The translations under genes were made by a program, and so were the position numbers. From assembly GCF_000296405.1 (NCBI RefSeq), contig NZ_JH815193.1:353712-417711 (forward strand): a stretch of 64,000 nt of DNA, read 5' to 3'. How positions within the stretch are numbered: position 1 is the first letter of the stretch; every line of letters starts with the position of its first letter. A model generated the notes under the pieces. The model searched no databases and was not told where the DNA came from. It worked only from the letters and a program-made list of their open reading frames with translations. Source of the stretch: Corynebacterium otitidis ATCC 51513. Lineage in GTDB: Bacteria; Actinomycetota; Actinomycetes; Mycobacteriales; Mycobacteriaceae. Shown in pieces: positions 17,875-29,183 of this stretch.

Positions 17875-18813
17875 CTAGTACAGGGAGTTCGCGAGCCGGC
17901 GGCGGGCGGCCAAGACCCGCTCGTCGGCGGCGTCGAAGAGGGAGAAGAGCTCCACGAGGCGCTCGCGAACCTTGGACTTCTCCTCCCCGCCGAGGCTCGG
18001 GATGAGGCCTAGAAGCCGGTCAAAGGCGCGCTCCGGGGTGCCGGCGGCGACCTCCGCGTCGGCGGCGGCGAACTGCAGGTCGATATCGCCCGGCTCCTCG
18101 TCGGCGCGGGCGATGGGGTCCCCGTCGGCGTTCTCCGACTGGCGCTTGAGCAGCCGCGCCGCGTCGCGGGCCTGCTGGGCCTCCTCGTTGCGCGGCTCGG
18201 AGGCGAGGATCTTGTCGTAGTCGGCGATCGCGCCGTCGAAGTCCCCGCCGGAGAGCTTCTCCTCCGCGGCGACGAGGCGGGGGTCGCGCTCGGGCTCGGC
18301 CGGCGCGTCGCCGGCGGGCACGGTGCCCTCGGGGAGCCCCTGGAGCTGCCCGCCGATCTGGCTGACGAGCGCGTCCACCCAGCGCTGAAGCTCCTCCTTG
18401 GGCTGGGAGCCCTGGAAGGTGGTCAGCGGCCGGCCCGCCGCGAGCGCCACGACCGTGGGCACCGCCCGGACGCCCAGGGCCTGGGCGATCTCGGGGGCCT
18501 TATCGGCGTCGGCGTGCGCGTAGATGAACTTAAGCTTCGCCTCGCGGGCGAGCTCCCCGAGCGTGCGGCGCAGGCTCTCCGAGTCATCGCTGCGCTCGCT
18601 GCCGACCTGGAGCACGATCGGCACCTGCACCGAGCGCCGAACGACCTCGGCCTCGAAGTTCTGGGCCGTGACCTCGACGACGGGGCTCACCTCGTTGGCG
18701 GCCCCGCCGGGGCGCTGCGCCGCTCCCCCGCCGGGCTGGCCCGGCTCGTCGCGCCTCGCCTCGGCCTGGGCCTTGAGCCCGGAGAGGTCCATCCCACCGC
18801 TGGTTGCTGCCAT
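17875..18813 (-). CDS. YbbN-like thioredoxin-fold/TPR protein without active-site cysteines
   Basis: The start is the ATG at 18811-18813 with GAAGGAGA upstream, giving 312 residues. After a 45-residue Gly/Gln-rich linker comes a thioredoxin-like fold (about 46-155). The usual WCGPC is replaced by VGSERSDDSE, so it cannot act as a dithiol oxidoreductase. Tetratricopeptide-like helices follow (about 185-312). In the family, YbbN/CnoX acts as a co-chaperone or holdase. An orthologue occupies the same place in C. glutamicum, next to sulfonate-utilisation genes. Confidence 0.88.
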   Translation of the reverse strand: MAATSGGMDLSGLKAQAEARRDEPGQPGGGAAQRPGGAANEVSPVVEVTAQNFEAEVVRRSVQVPIVLQVGSERSDDSESLRRTLGELAREAKLKFIYAHADADKAPEIAQALGVRAVPTVVALAAGRPLTTFQGSQPKEELQRWVDALVSQIGGQLQGLPEGTVPAGDAPAEPERDPRLVAAEEKLSGGDFDGAIADYDKILASEPRNEEAQQARDAARLLKRQSENADGDPIARADEEPGDIDLQFAAADAEVAAGTPERAFDRLLGLIPSLGGEEKSKVRERLVELFSLFDAADERVLAARRRLANSLY

Positions 18814-18988
18814 CGCTTCTCCTTCTGACCCTTCCTGCTTGTCTCCGCGTTGATCGGTTTCTATTAAGCGGCGCCCGCGGGCCCGCAAGCCTCTATCCCG
18901 GGCGGGCCGCCCGGGGTGCAGCCGCGGGCGCGCGTGGCTCGCCTCGCGTCCGGTCCCGCCTGACGGGGCCGGCTCTCCTTGTTCGCCT

Positions 18989-19300
18989 TTAGGTCTCGTC
19001 GCCGCTCAGCCGGCGCTCGACCGAGCGCACCTTGTTGTGCAGCTGATCCTTCGCCCCGGGCCGGATGTCCGCCTTGATCACCAGGGAGGCCCTGGGGGCG
19101 ACGCGCTCGACGGCCTCGGTGGCGCGGCGTACGACGTCGAAGACCTCGTCCCACTCGCCCTCGACGAGGGTGAACATCGCGTTCGTCTCGTTCGGCAGCC
19201 CCGAGGCGCGCACGACGCGCACGGCCTCGGCGACGGCGGCGGACATCTCCGCCCGCGAGTCGGGGGTCTCCGTGGGGGCGACGGAAAACGCGAGGAGCAT
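18989..19300 (-). CDS. Thiamine-binding/MTH1187-YkoF-like small protein
   Basis: A 103-residue cytoplasmic protein beginning MLLAFSVAPTETPDSRAEM, a clear member of the MTH1187/UPF0045 fold, which binds thiamine in some members. A -10-like TAGGAT lies 7 nt before the ATG at 19298-19300, consistent with a leaderless start. An upstream in-frame ATG at 19309 directly abuts the preceding stop and is the alternative. It follows nucS and the zinc-finger-like gene and may also be read from their transcript. Confidence 0.85.
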   Translation of the reverse strand: MLLAFSVAPTETPDSRAEMSAAVAEAVRVVRASGLPNETNAMFTLVEGEWDEVFDVVRRATEAVERVAPRASLVIKADIRPGAKDQLHNKVRSVERRLSGDET

Positions 19301-19310
19301 GCCGCCCATC

Positions 19311-19595
19311 CTAGCGGCGGTCCCAGCAGCTCGCGTGCCAGTGGCGGCGGTCCTCCCCGCGGTGCCCGGCGGTCTCCGGCCAGGCGACGACGTGGCGCTC
19401 GCCGGGCACGACGTTCTGGTTGCAGCCCGGGCACAGGTAGTACTTCTTCGCCCGGTCGCGGCCCACCCGGCGCACGAGGTAGGTCTCCTCGCGGTCCCAG
19501 CCAGGCCCCGGCTGGCGCTCCGTGCCGTAGAACACCGCCCCGTCACTGGGTAGGGGCGGCAGGCTGGTCGGCTTGCGGCGGTGGCGACGCGGCAT
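19311..19595 (-). CDS. Small Cys/His protein linked to NucS (putative zinc binding)
   Basis: A 94-residue basic protein with candidate metal ligands in YYLCPGCNQNVVPGERHVV (53-71) and RRHWHASCW (83-91), that is C55, C58, H68, and H84, H86, C90. The pattern matches small actinobacterial proteins often labelled ATP/GTP-binding, which I cannot assign to a function. Its ATG shares one base with the nucS stop (TGATG), so translation is coupled to nucS. A DNA-repair accessory role is a guess from that coupling. Confidence 0.8.
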   Translation of the reverse strand: MPRRHRRKPTSLPPLPSDGAVFYGTERQPGPGWDREETYLVRRVGRDRAKKYYLCPGCNQNVVPGERHVVAWPETAGHRGEDRRHWHASCWDRR

Positions 19596-20314
19596 CAGAA
19601 CAACCTCAACTCCTTCGACTCTTCGCCCTTGAGCGCCCGGTAGTCGAGGACCACGCAGCGGATCCCGCGGTCCTCGGCGAGCGTGCGGGCCTGCGGCTTG
19701 ATCTCCTGGGCGGCGAAGACCCCCGTCACCGGGGCGAGTACCGGGTCCCGGTTGAGCAGCTCCACATACCGGGTGAGCTGCTCGACGCCGTCGATCTCCC
19801 CGCGGCGCTTGATCTCCACGGCGACGGTCGCGTCGGCCGCGTCGGTGCACAGGATGTCGACCGGCCCGATCGGGGTGGGGTACTCGCGGCGCACGAGCTG
19901 GTAGCCCTCGCCGAGCGTGTCGATCTGCTCGGCGAGCAGCTTCTGCAGGTGGGCCTCCACCCCGTCCTTGGTGAGCCCCGGGTCGACCCCGAGGTCGAAG
20001 CTCAAATCGTGGAAGATCTCCTCGAGGAAGATCGTCAGGGTCTCGCCCTTGGGGTTCTCCACGAGCCACGTGCACGCGCCCTCGGCGGGGTCCTCGATCT
20101 CCTCCTCTTCGACGCCTGGGTCGCCGGCGATGCCCTCGGTCTCGGTGAGGGTGCACGGCGGCGACATCCAGTTCAGCGGCTTGTAGGCCCGATCGTCGGC
20201 GTGGATGGAGACCGACCCGTCGGCCTTAAGAAGCACGAGCCGGGGCGCGCTCGGCAGGTGCGCATCGAGGCGGCCCCGGTAGTCGACGGTGCAGCGGGCG
20301 AGGAGAACACGCAT
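19595..20314 (-). CDS. nucS: Mismatch-specific endonuclease NucS/EndoMS
   Basis: Cuts both DNA strands at mismatches and carries the non-MutS mismatch repair of Actinobacteria. The 239 residues are normal. The RecB-type nuclease core has D153, E167 and K169 in PVDILCTD and [20 protein letters not shown], with Q179 conserved. The C-terminus ends ELRLF, which resembles the beta-clamp binding tail of the family. The ATG at 20312-20314 follows a TAGGCT -10 box by 8 nt, which implies a leaderless message. It precedes, and is coupled with, the Cys/His protein. Confidence 0.95.
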   Translation of the reverse strand: MRVLLARCTVDYRGRLDAHLPSAPRLVLLKADGSVSIHADDRAYKPLNWMSPPCTLTETEGIAGDPGVEEEEIEDPAEGACTWLVENPKGETLTIFLEEIFHDLSFDLGVDPGLTKDGVEAHLQKLLAEQIDTLGEGYQLVRREYPTPIGPVDILCTDAADATVAVEIKRRGEIDGVEQLTRYVELLNRDPVLAPVTGVFAAQEIKPQARTLAEDRGIRCVVLDYRALKGEESKELRLF

Positions 20315-20340
20315 GGTCGCCCAGCCTAGCCGCCCCGCTT

Positions 20341-20820
20341 CTAGCGGGTCCGCCCCGGGCGGCGGCGGGCGCGCGTGATGTGGTCGACGAGCTTCTTCAC
20401 GTCGGGGCGCTGGGTGCGGTTGTCGGGCTTCGACTCGAGCCACGTGGTCAGCGCCATGTCGCCGGCGAAGTCGAGGCCCACCTCGCGGCGGGTCTGGCCG
20501 ATGACGAACTCGACGATGGTGAGCCCGTCGGCCATAAAAGAAGCCTCGCGGGGCGACGGCTCACGCCGCCCCACGAGGCGCATGTCGCTGCGGCGGAACA
20601 CCGCGTCGGCCATGGGCGATACAGACCGCACCATGTAGAAGGCGATGTGATCGCCCTTGTAGCGCATGATGCCGTGTCGCCAGCCGTGGTTCCCGCTCGC
20701 CGGCAGGCGGCGCAGGATGACCTGCACGCCGCGGGAGCGCAGCCCCACGAAGCGCACGAGCGCGAGGATCGCGGCGGCCACGAGGAGGCCGACCAGCACC
20801 CAGCCTAGAACCGCCAGCAT
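20341..20820 (-). CDS. DUF2550 membrane-anchored protein
   Basis: A 159-residue actinobacterial protein always found after atpC, beginning [20 protein letters not shown]. The start at 20818-20820 has AGAGGGG upstream. A single N-terminal helix (about 3-25) anchors a soluble beta-rich domain with [14 protein letters not shown] (63-76) and [14 protein letters not shown]. The function is unknown. It lies past the atp terminator and is probably transcribed separately. Confidence 0.85.
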   Translation of the reverse strand: MLAVLGWVLVGLLVAAAILALVRFVGLRSRGVQVILRRLPASGNHGWRHGIMRYKGDHIAFYMVRSVSPMADAVFRRSDMRLVGRREPSPREASFMADGLTIVEFVIGQTRREVGLDFAGDMALTTWLESKPDNRTQRPDVKKLVDHITRARRRPGRTR

Positions 20821-20941
20821 CGAGATCCCCTCTATCCGAACGGGAACGATTAATGGTGGCATCCTACCGGCCAGGCCCAGCCGGGGCCAAGTCCGCGGCC
20901 AGCGTCCTGGCAGGTCGCTGGGCGGGCACTGAGCGCCTCCC

Positions 20942-21019
20942 GGGCGGAAAAGAAAGGCCGGCGCCCCGCCCGAGGCGGCCCGTCGGAGCGGGACCGCCGG
21001 TGGCGGGGCGCCGGCCTTT
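20942..21019 (-). terminator. Terminator of the atp operon
   Basis: An 18-bp perfect stem (20953-20970 with 21002-21019) encloses a 31-base loop that itself can pair (GGCGG/CCGCC). On the minus strand it is followed by CTTTCTTTTC. It starts 20 bases after the atpC stop. Confidence 0.85.
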
Positions 21020-21039
21020 ATCGGCGCGGTTAAGGAGCG

Positions 21040-22876
<1,837 letters not shown>

Positions 22877-23848
22877 TTAATCACTTTCTCCGCTGCCGGC
22901 GAGCGCGCCAGCGCCACCGACGATCTCCGAGATTTCCTGCGTAATCTGAGCCTGGCGCGCCTGGTTCGCCTCCCGGCCGAGGTCCTCGACCAGCTCGGAG
23001 GCGTTGTCGGTCGCGTTCTTCATCGCCGTGCGCCTGGAGGCGGACTCCGCGGCGGAGGCCTCGAGGAACATGGAAAACAGGCTGCGGGCGACGTACTTGG
23101 GCAGAAGCTCGTCGAGGAGGGTCTGGGCGTCGGGCTCGAACTCGTAGTTCGCCGACGCGCCGTCGGAGTCCTCATCGGCGGTCTTGAGCCCCGCGTCGAT
23201 GTCATCGTCGTCGTCGAAGACCGGCTCAAGCGGAAGCACCTGCTGCACGCGGGGCTTCTGCTCGAGCATGGAGACGAACTCCGTGTAGACGACGTGCAGC
23301 TGGTCGAAGCCGCGGACCTCTGCCGACTTGTCGTTCGGGTGGGTGACGGTCTCCTCGGAGCCGGCCTGGAAGCCGCGCACGAGGTGCCCGATGAGCCCGC
23401 TCGTCGACTCCCACGTCGGCTCCTGGGAGAAGCCGCTCCACGTCGCGACGACGGGGATGTCGCGGAACCGGTAGTAGTTGATCCCCTTGTCCCCGGCGAC
23501 GTAGTAGTCAACCTCGTAGCCCTTGTCGCGCAGAAGCTTCGACAGCGCGGTGGCCTTCTTCAGCACGCTGTTGTTGTAGCCGCCGCACATCCCGCGGTCG
23601 GAGGTCACCACGAGCACCGCCGCGACCTTCGCGTCCTCGCGCTGGCGCAGCATGTCGTTGTCGAGCGTCGACTCGCGGGCGAGCCGCTCGACGACGCGCA
23701 GCAGCTCGTCGGCGTACGGGGCCGCCGCCTCGACGCGCTGCTGGGCCTTGGTGATTCGCGAGGTCGCGATCATCTCCTGGGCCTTGGTGATCTGCTTCGT
23801 CGAGCTCACCGACCTAATGCGGTCGCGCAGCTCACGCAGCGTAGCCAT
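22877..23848 (-). CDS. atpG: ATP synthase F1 subunit gamma
   Basis: The rotor shaft, 323 residues. The N-terminal coil begins MATLRELRDRIRSVSSTKQI and the C-terminal coil includes ASRRTAMKNATDNASELVED, both strongly conserved. An acidic insertion, FDDDDDIDAGLKTADEDSDG, lies at about 210-229. Insertions at this place are known in actinobacterial gamma subunits. It is embedded in the atp operon between atpA and atpD. Confidence 0.97.
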   Translation of the reverse strand: MATLRELRDRIRSVSSTKQITKAQEMIATSRITKAQQRVEAAAPYADELLRVVERLARESTLDNDMLRQREDAKVAAVLVVTSDRGMCGGYNNSVLKKATALSKLLRDKGYEVDYYVAGDKGINYYRFRDIPVVATWSGFSQEPTWESTSGLIGHLVRGFQAGSEETVTHPNDKSAEVRGFDQLHVVYTEFVSMLEQKPRVQQVLPLEPVFDDDDDIDAGLKTADEDSDGASANYEFEPDAQTLLDELLPKYVARSLFSMFLEASAAESASRRTAMKNATDNASELVEDLGREANQARQAQITQEISEIVGGAGALAGSGESD

Positions 23849-23903
23849 GCGTCACTCCTCCTTCCTGGGTCTCGCTGGACTGGTGCATTGTCGCTGTCCT
23901 CTC

Positions 23904-25541
23904 CTAGTCCTCGGACTTCTTGGAGCCGGACAGGTTGGTCGACTTGATCGCCGACTCGTCGAGGGCCTCGGTGGGCTCCTCGCCCAGCGTCTCGCCCTCG
24001 GAGGTGCGGAAGGTCTCGGCGAACTTCTTCGCGCCCTCGCGCAGCGTCTCCTTCTGCTCGTCGGAGAGCTGCTTGCCGTCCGAGATCTCCTCGAAGAGCT
24101 CGGGGTGGTCGCTGCGCAGCGAGTCCTGCACCTCCGCCTCGAAGCGGCGGACGTCCTCGACCGGGACGTCGTCGAAGACGCCCTCGTTGGCGAGGAAGAT
24201 GGACACCATCTGGTAGTCGACCGTCTGCGGGGAGCTCTCCGGCTGCTTGAGCAGCTCGACGAGCCGCTCGCCGCGGGCGAGCTGGCGCTTCGAGGTCTTG
24301 TCCAGGTCGGAGGCGAACGCCGCGAAGGACTCGAGGTCGCGGTAGGCCGCGAGGTCGAGGCGCAGGTTACCGGCGACCTTCTTCATCCCCTTGGTCTGCG
24401 CGTCGCCGCCGACGCGGGAGACGGAGATACCGACGTTGACCGCGGGGCGCACGCCCTGGTTGAACAGGTCGTCCTCGAGGTACACCTGGCCGTCGGTAAT
24501 GGAGATGACGTTGGTCGGGATGAACGCGCCGACGTCGTTCGCCTTCGTCTCGATGATCGGCAGCGCCGTCATCGAGCCCTTGCCCTCCTCGTCGGAGAGC
24601 TTCGCGGCGCGCTCCAGGAGCCGCGAGTGGAGGTAGAAGACGTCGCCCGGGTAGGCCTCGCGTCCCGGCGGGCGGCGAAGCAGCAGCGAGATCGAGCGGT
24701 ACGCCTCGGCCTGCTTGGTGAGGTCGTCGTAGATGATGAGGACGTGGTTGCCCTGGTACATCCAGTGCTGGCCGAGCGCCGCGCCGGAGAACGGCGCGAG
24801 CCACTTGAAGCCGGCCGAGTCGGACGCCGGGGCCGCGACGATGGTCGTGTAGTCCAGCGCGCCGTTGTCCTCGAGGGTCTGGCGCACCTGGGCGATCGTC
24901 GAGCCCTTCTGGCCGATGGCGACGTAGATGCAGCGGACCTGCTTGTCCTTGTCGCCGGACTCCCAGTTGGCCTTCTGGTTGAGGATGGTGTCGATGCACA
25001 CCGCGGTCTTACCGGTCTTGCGGTCGCCGATGATGAGCTGGCGCTGGCCGCGGCCGATCGGCGTCATCGCGTCGATGGCCTTGATGCCCGTCTGCATCGG
25101 CTCGTGGACCGGCTGGCGCTGCAGGACCGAGGGCGCCTGCAGCTCGAGGACGCGGTTCTCGTCTGAGGAGATCTCGCCGAGCCCGTCGATGGGCTCGCCG
25201 AGGGGGTTGATGACGCGGCCGAGGAAGTCGTCGCCGACCGGCACGGAGAGGACCTCTCCGGTGCGCTTGACCTCGTCGCCCTCCTTGAGCTTCTCGAAGC
25301 TGCCGAGAATCACGACGCCGATGGAGTCGGTGTCGAGGTTCTGCGCGACGCCGATGATGCCACCCGGGAAGGTGAGCAGCTCATTGGCCATCACGGACGG
25401 CAGCCCCGAAACCTGGGCGATACCGTCGGCAGCAGAAACCACCACGCCGACCTCCTCGCGGGAGGCCTCGGTGGAGAAGCTGGAGGTGTAGTTCGCTAAC
25501 GCGCTACGGATCTCGTCTGAGGAGATCGAAAGCTCCGCCAT
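23904..25541 (-). CDS. atpA: ATP synthase F1 subunit alpha
   Basis: The non-catalytic nucleotide-binding subunit, 545 residues. The P-loop GDRKTGKT is intact. Also present are the regulatory region [19 protein letters not shown] and the arginine-finger region [15 protein letters not shown] 35-residue C-terminal extension ([18 protein letters not shown]...) is seen, as in mycobacteria and corynebacteria, where it is known to restrain ATP hydrolysis. The position in the operon is normal. Confidence 0.98.
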   Translation of the reverse strand: MAELSISSDEIRSALANYTSSFSTEASREEVGVVVSAADGIAQVSGLPSVMANELLTFPGGIIGVAQNLDTDSIGVVILGSFEKLKEGDEVKRTGEVLSVPVGDDFLGRVINPLGEPIDGLGEISSDENRVLELQAPSVLQRQPVHEPMQTGIKAIDAMTPIGRGQRQLIIGDRKTGKTAVCIDTILNQKANWESGDKDKQVRCIYVAIGQKGSTIAQVRQTLEDNGALDYTTIVAAPASDSAGFKWLAPFSGAALGQHWMYQGNHVLIIYDDLTKQAEAYRSISLLLRRPPGREAYPGDVFYLHSRLLERAAKLSDEEGKGSMTALPIIETKANDVGAFIPTNVISITDGQVYLEDDLFNQGVRPAVNVGISVSRVGGDAQTKGMKKVAGNLRLDLAAYRDLESFAAFASDLDKTSKRQLARGERLVELLKQPESSPQTVDYQMVSIFLANEGVFDDVPVEDVRRFEAEVQDSLRSDHPELFEEISDGKQLSDEQKETLREGAKKFAETFRTSEGETLGEEPTEALDESAIKSTNLSGSKKSED

Positions 25542-25630
25542 TATTTCCTGCTCTCGTTTCTAACCTGCAAAGTACGTCTTGTGTGTGGCGGCGCCCGCGG
25601 GCCCGCCGGGCGGCGCGCGCCGCCCCGCCG

Positions 25631-26458
25631 CTAGGCGACCCTGCTCTTCAGCCGCTCGATCCGGCCGCGCAGCGACCCGTCGATGAGCTCGTCGCCGACC
25701 CGGACGGTCGCGCCGCCGAGGAGGGACTCGTCGACCCTCTCGTGGAGCGAGACCTCCTGGCCGTAGAGCCGCTTGAGCGACTGGGCGAGCCGCTCGCGCT
25801 GCTCGTCGCTCAACTTCGCGGCCGAGGCGACCTTCGCGACCCGGCGGCCGCTAAACTCCGCGGCCGCGCCGGCGAGCGCGTCGACGTCGTCGATGGTGCC
25901 GCGCTCGGGGCGGCCGACGACCTGGAGGATGAGCGCCTCGGCGACCGCGGTGGCCTTGCCGTAGAGGAGGTTCGCGACGAGCTCGCGGCGCTTCGCCGCG
26001 GGCTGCGCCCGGTCCGAGAGCGCCATCTGCAGCTCGGGCTCGCGGCCGAGGATCTCGCCGAAGTCGACGAGCTGGTCCTCGACGGTCTTGAGCACGCCCT
26101 GCTCCTTCGCGCCGGTGAACAGCGCGCGGCGGCCGAGCGCGACGATGCCCTCGCGCAGCTCCCTCGGGGTCGACCAGGCCCGCTCGAGCGCGGACCGAAC
26201 GACCTTTAGGGTCTCCTCGGAGAGCTGGCCCCCGATGAGCGAGCGGACGAGCTCGAAGCGCTCCTCGACCCCGCGGTCGGAGTCGGCGACCGCGACCCTA
26301 AGGCTGCGGTGCCCGTCGAGGAACTCGGCGAGCTCGAAGAGCTCGGAGCCGAGGCGAAGCCCCGCGGCCTCCTTGTCGGAGGAGGCCGCCAGCACGTCGT
26401 CTAGCCCTCGCGAGGCCGCCTCGAGCGCCTCGCGGCTTGCTGCCCGCAACTGCGTCAC
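25631..26458 (-). CDS. atpH: ATP synthase F1 subunit delta
   Basis: The peripheral-stalk subunit, 275 residues, longer than the roughly 180 residues of E. coli but normal for Corynebacterium. The OSCP-type C-terminus contains [20 protein letters not shown]. The GTG start overlaps the atpF stop (GTGA), which shows translational coupling. Confidence 0.95.
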   Translation of the reverse strand: MTQLRAASREALEAASRGLDDVLAASSDKEAAGLRLGSELFELAEFLDGHRSLRVAVADSDRGVEERFELVRSLIGGQLSEETLKVVRSALERAWSTPRELREGIVALGRRALFTGAKEQGVLKTVEDQLVDFGEILGREPELQMALSDRAQPAAKRRELVANLLYGKATAVAEALILQVVGRPERGTIDDVDALAGAAAEFSGRRVAKVASAAKLSDEQRERLAQSLKRLYGQEVSLHERVDESLLGGATVRVGDELIDGSLRGRIERLKSRVA

Positions 26459-27027
26459 TGTCCCGCCTTCGTCGTAGAGGCCCCATCCAGGTCAGAGAGG
26501 AACGAGTCGATCGTCCCGGAGCGCTTCGTCTCCGCGGAGAGCTCCCCGCCGAGGAGCGCCTCGGCGAGCTTGATCGAGTTGTCGCCCAGCTCGCGGCGAA
26601 GCTCGCCGACGACCTGCTCGCGGGAGGCGGCCAGCTGCTTCTCGCCGGACTCGACGATGCGGCGGGCCTCCTCGTCGGCCTTGTCCTTCATCTCCGTCTC
26701 GATCTGCTTGCCGCGCTCGCGCGCCTGCTCGCGGATCTCGGCGGCCTCGGCGCGGGCGTCGGAGAGCTGGGCGTTGTACTTCTCCAGCGCGGCCTTGGCC
26801 TCGGCCTGAGCGGCCTCGGCGCGCTCGATGCCGCCCTGAATCTTCTCCCGCCGCTCGGCGAGGACCTCCTGGAACTTCGGGAGGACGAGCTTCCACAGGA
26901 TCAGCGCGAGGATGACGAAGACGACGGCGGACCAGAACAGGTCATAGTTCGTCGGCAGCAGGATCGAGGGGCCGCCCTCGAGGGGGAGCTCCTCGCTCTC
27001 CGCCGCCAGAGTGATGACTGTGTGCAT
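26455..27027 (-). CDS. atpF: ATP synthase Fo subunit b
   Basis: A membrane-anchored stator subunit of 190 residues. One helix, [21 protein letters not shown] (about 29-49), is followed by a long charged coiled coil, [20 protein letters not shown] onward. It overlaps atpH by 4 bases and lies 42 bases after atpE. Confidence 0.96.
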   Translation of the reverse strand: MHTVITLAAESEELPLEGGPSILLPTNYDLFWSAVVFVILALILWKLVLPKFQEVLAERREKIQGGIERAEAAQAEAKAALEKYNAQLSDARAEAAEIREQARERGKQIETEMKDKADEEARRIVESGEKQLAASREQVVGELRRELGDNSIKLAEALLGGELSAETKRSGTIDSFLSDLDGASTTKAGQ

Positions 27028-27069
27028 GTGTCTCTAGTCCTTCGCTTCTTGGTGTCCCTGGCGCTTCCC

Positions 27070-27342
<273 letters not shown>

Positions 27343-27436
27343 CTAGCCCTTTTGGTGTCTGCGGGCCGGGTCGGGCGAGTGTGTGGTTGGGGAGTATGAG
27401 GGGTCGGAAGGCCGCCAGGGAACCGGGGTCGGTCCC

Positions 27437-28234
27437 CTAGTGCTCGTCCGCGTGCAGTGACAGGTCGATGTACACCGAGACCAGCAGGGCGAAGATGTAC
27501 GCCTGCAGGCCGACGATGAACAGCTCGAACGCGGTGAAGACCACCCCGGCGAGCACCGTCACGCCCGAGAGCGCCGTCCAGCCGTTGAGCTGCCAGAAGA
27601 AGAAGTTCGTGGCGGAAAACAGCAGGACGAGGATCAGGTGGCCGGCCAGCATGTTCGCCATGAGACGAATGGCCAGCGTGACCGGGCGGACGATGAACGT
27701 CGAGAGGATCTCGATGGGCACCAGCATGATGTGCAGCACCCACGGCACGTTGGGCACGACGATCGAGGACTTCAGGTACTTGAAGAACCCGTATCGCTTC
27801 GCGCCCGCGTAAATCATCGCGACGTAGCCGGTGATCGCCAGCACGATCGGCATGCCGATGCGCGCGTTCGAGGAGACGTTGAGCCCCGGAATGACCGTGG
27901 ACAGGTTCAGCGCCAGGACGGTGACGAAGATGATGGCGATGAGCGGGAAGAACCGCTTGCCCTCCTTCTTCCCCAGCGTGCTCTCGACGATGTTCACCCG
28001 CACGAAGTCGAGAATGATCTCGGCGACGTTCTGGACGCCACGCGGAACCACCTTCGGGTTGCGCATGGCGACGACAAAGAAGATCACCAGCACGGCCGCC
28101 ATCAAGATGCGGACGAGCATCAAGCGATCGAGCGCGAACCACCCTCCGGCGACGTCGTCGAAGAGGATGTGACCGTACTCTTCCCCTGGGAAAATCTCTG
28201 AGTCGAGATCGGGCTCGTGGAACTCACCCTTCAT
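27437..28234 (-). CDS. atpB: ATP synthase Fo subunit a
   Basis: The proton-channel subunit, 265 residues from the ATG at 28232-28234 (MKGEFHEPDLDSEIFPGEEY). The essential arginine lies in VTLAIRLMANMLAGHLI. A GTG 15 bases upstream is an alternative start. It is the first structural gene of the operon and is separated from atpI by about 450 bases that hold a terminator and a promoter. Confidence 0.95.
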   Translation of the reverse strand: MKGEFHEPDLDSEIFPGEEYGHILFDDVAGGWFALDRLMLVRILMAAVLVIFFVVAMRNPKVVPRGVQNVAEIILDFVRVNIVESTLGKKEGKRFFPLIAIIFVTVLALNLSTVIPGLNVSSNARIGMPIVLAITGYVAMIYAGAKRYGFFKYLKSSIVVPNVPWVLHIMLVPIEILSTFIVRPVTLAIRLMANMLAGHLILVLLFSATNFFFWQLNGWTALSGVTVLAGVVFTAFELFIVGLQAYIFALLVSVYIDLSLHADEH

Positions 28235-28600
28235 GCTCAGTGTTGTCACGCTCAGCGTTCTCTCCCACGGTAGGGCCGCGGGCCGCCGTTTCCACGGCCA
28301 GGCCAGCGGTGCGATGGACGTCGATTGGTTTGCGTTGGTGAAAAGGAACGGCCGGCCAGGACTCCGTCGCACATCCATCGGCGCGGCCGCTTCAGGTGAC
28401 AGAACGCCAGCCGACCCTTTCCACAAAGGCCCCGCCCAGCACGTGCCGCGGATCCGCGGCACGCCAGGCGGGCGGGCCGTCAAGCGCTCACCCAGCGCTC
28501 AGTCTAACAGTTCGCTTGATGTTGTCATACGAATCTCTCCCCGAACCGATATTCACGCCCCTCACCTGCGTGAAAACCCGCCCTCAGCGCGGGTTTTAGC
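28235..28600 (-). promoter_or_regulatory. atp operon promoter and long structured leader
   Basis: On the minus strand, ATGACA (28523-28528) and TAGACT (28501-28506) are 16 bases apart, a good candidate for the atpB promoter. This leaves a leader of about 260 nt with no gene. Within it, GTGCCGCGGATCCGCGGCAC at 28443-28462 is a perfect palindrome inside further GC-rich complementary sequence. The leader may fold and influence atp expression. Confidence 0.55.
28573..28597 (-). terminator. Terminator after atpI
   Basis: AAAACCCGC (28573-28581) pairs with GCGGGTTTT (28589-28597) around a 7-base loop. The stem ends in four T on either strand, so it may work in both directions. It separates atpI from the atpB promoter. 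Confidence 0.7.
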
Positions 28601-28685
28601 GGCCCGACCGGGGCGGGTTTCGGCGCCCGGGATGACAACGCTTCCGCCGCTCGCTAGGGCGGCCGACACCCGGGCTCCTTTTCGG

Positions 28686-29156
28686 TCAGCTGACGATCGG
28701 GGTGCGGGTGCGCGCCGCGCCGAAGAGCTCCGCGGCGAGCACGATGACGAGGCACACGATGGTCGTCACCGCGAGCGAGAGGTCGGTGTAGAACTCCATC
28801 CTCGAAAGCACCGCGAAGGCGATGATGACGAGCACGATCTTGATGAGGAAGCCGCCGAGCACGAGCAGCGGCAGGAACTCGAGCGCGCCGCGCCCGGCGA
28901 GCAGCACGGTCACCGCGGTGAGCAGGATGTAGCCGCCGCCGATCAGCCCGCCGATGAGCGCGCCCCACGCCCCGGGGGTGCCGTCGGCGTACCAGAAGGC
29001 CGCCAGGCACGCCGCCCACACGGGGACGAGCGTGAGCGCCCCGAAGATGAGCGCCCGCTTCAGCGGCCGCGTGCCGCGGCCGAAGTCCTTGAGCGTCGGC
29101 TTGGGCTGGGCCTCGTCGCCGCCGGCGCCGCGCCCGTCGGTGTTGTTCTCAGTCAC
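28686..29156 (-). CDS. atpI: AtpI-like membrane protein upstream of the ATP synthase operon
   Basis: A 156-residue protein. A hydrophilic N-terminus (about 1-32) is followed by four membrane helices (about 33-53, 63-86, 90-117 and 124-148). Sequence identity to AtpI is weak and the call depends on position and topology. AtpI proteins help assemble the c-ring or act as Mg/Ca carriers. A terminator follows, so it is not strictly co-transcribed with atpB. Confidence 0.75.
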   Translation of the reverse strand: MTENNTDGRGAGGDEAQPKPTLKDFGRGTRPLKRALIFGALTLVPVWAACLAAFWYADGTPGAWGALIGGLIGGGYILLTAVTVLLAGRGALEFLPLLVLGGFLIKIVLVIIAFAVLSRMEFYTDLSLAVTTIVCLVIVLAAELFGAARTRTPIVS

Positions 29157-29183
29157 GGCCCTCCACCCTACCGCCTGGGCTGG

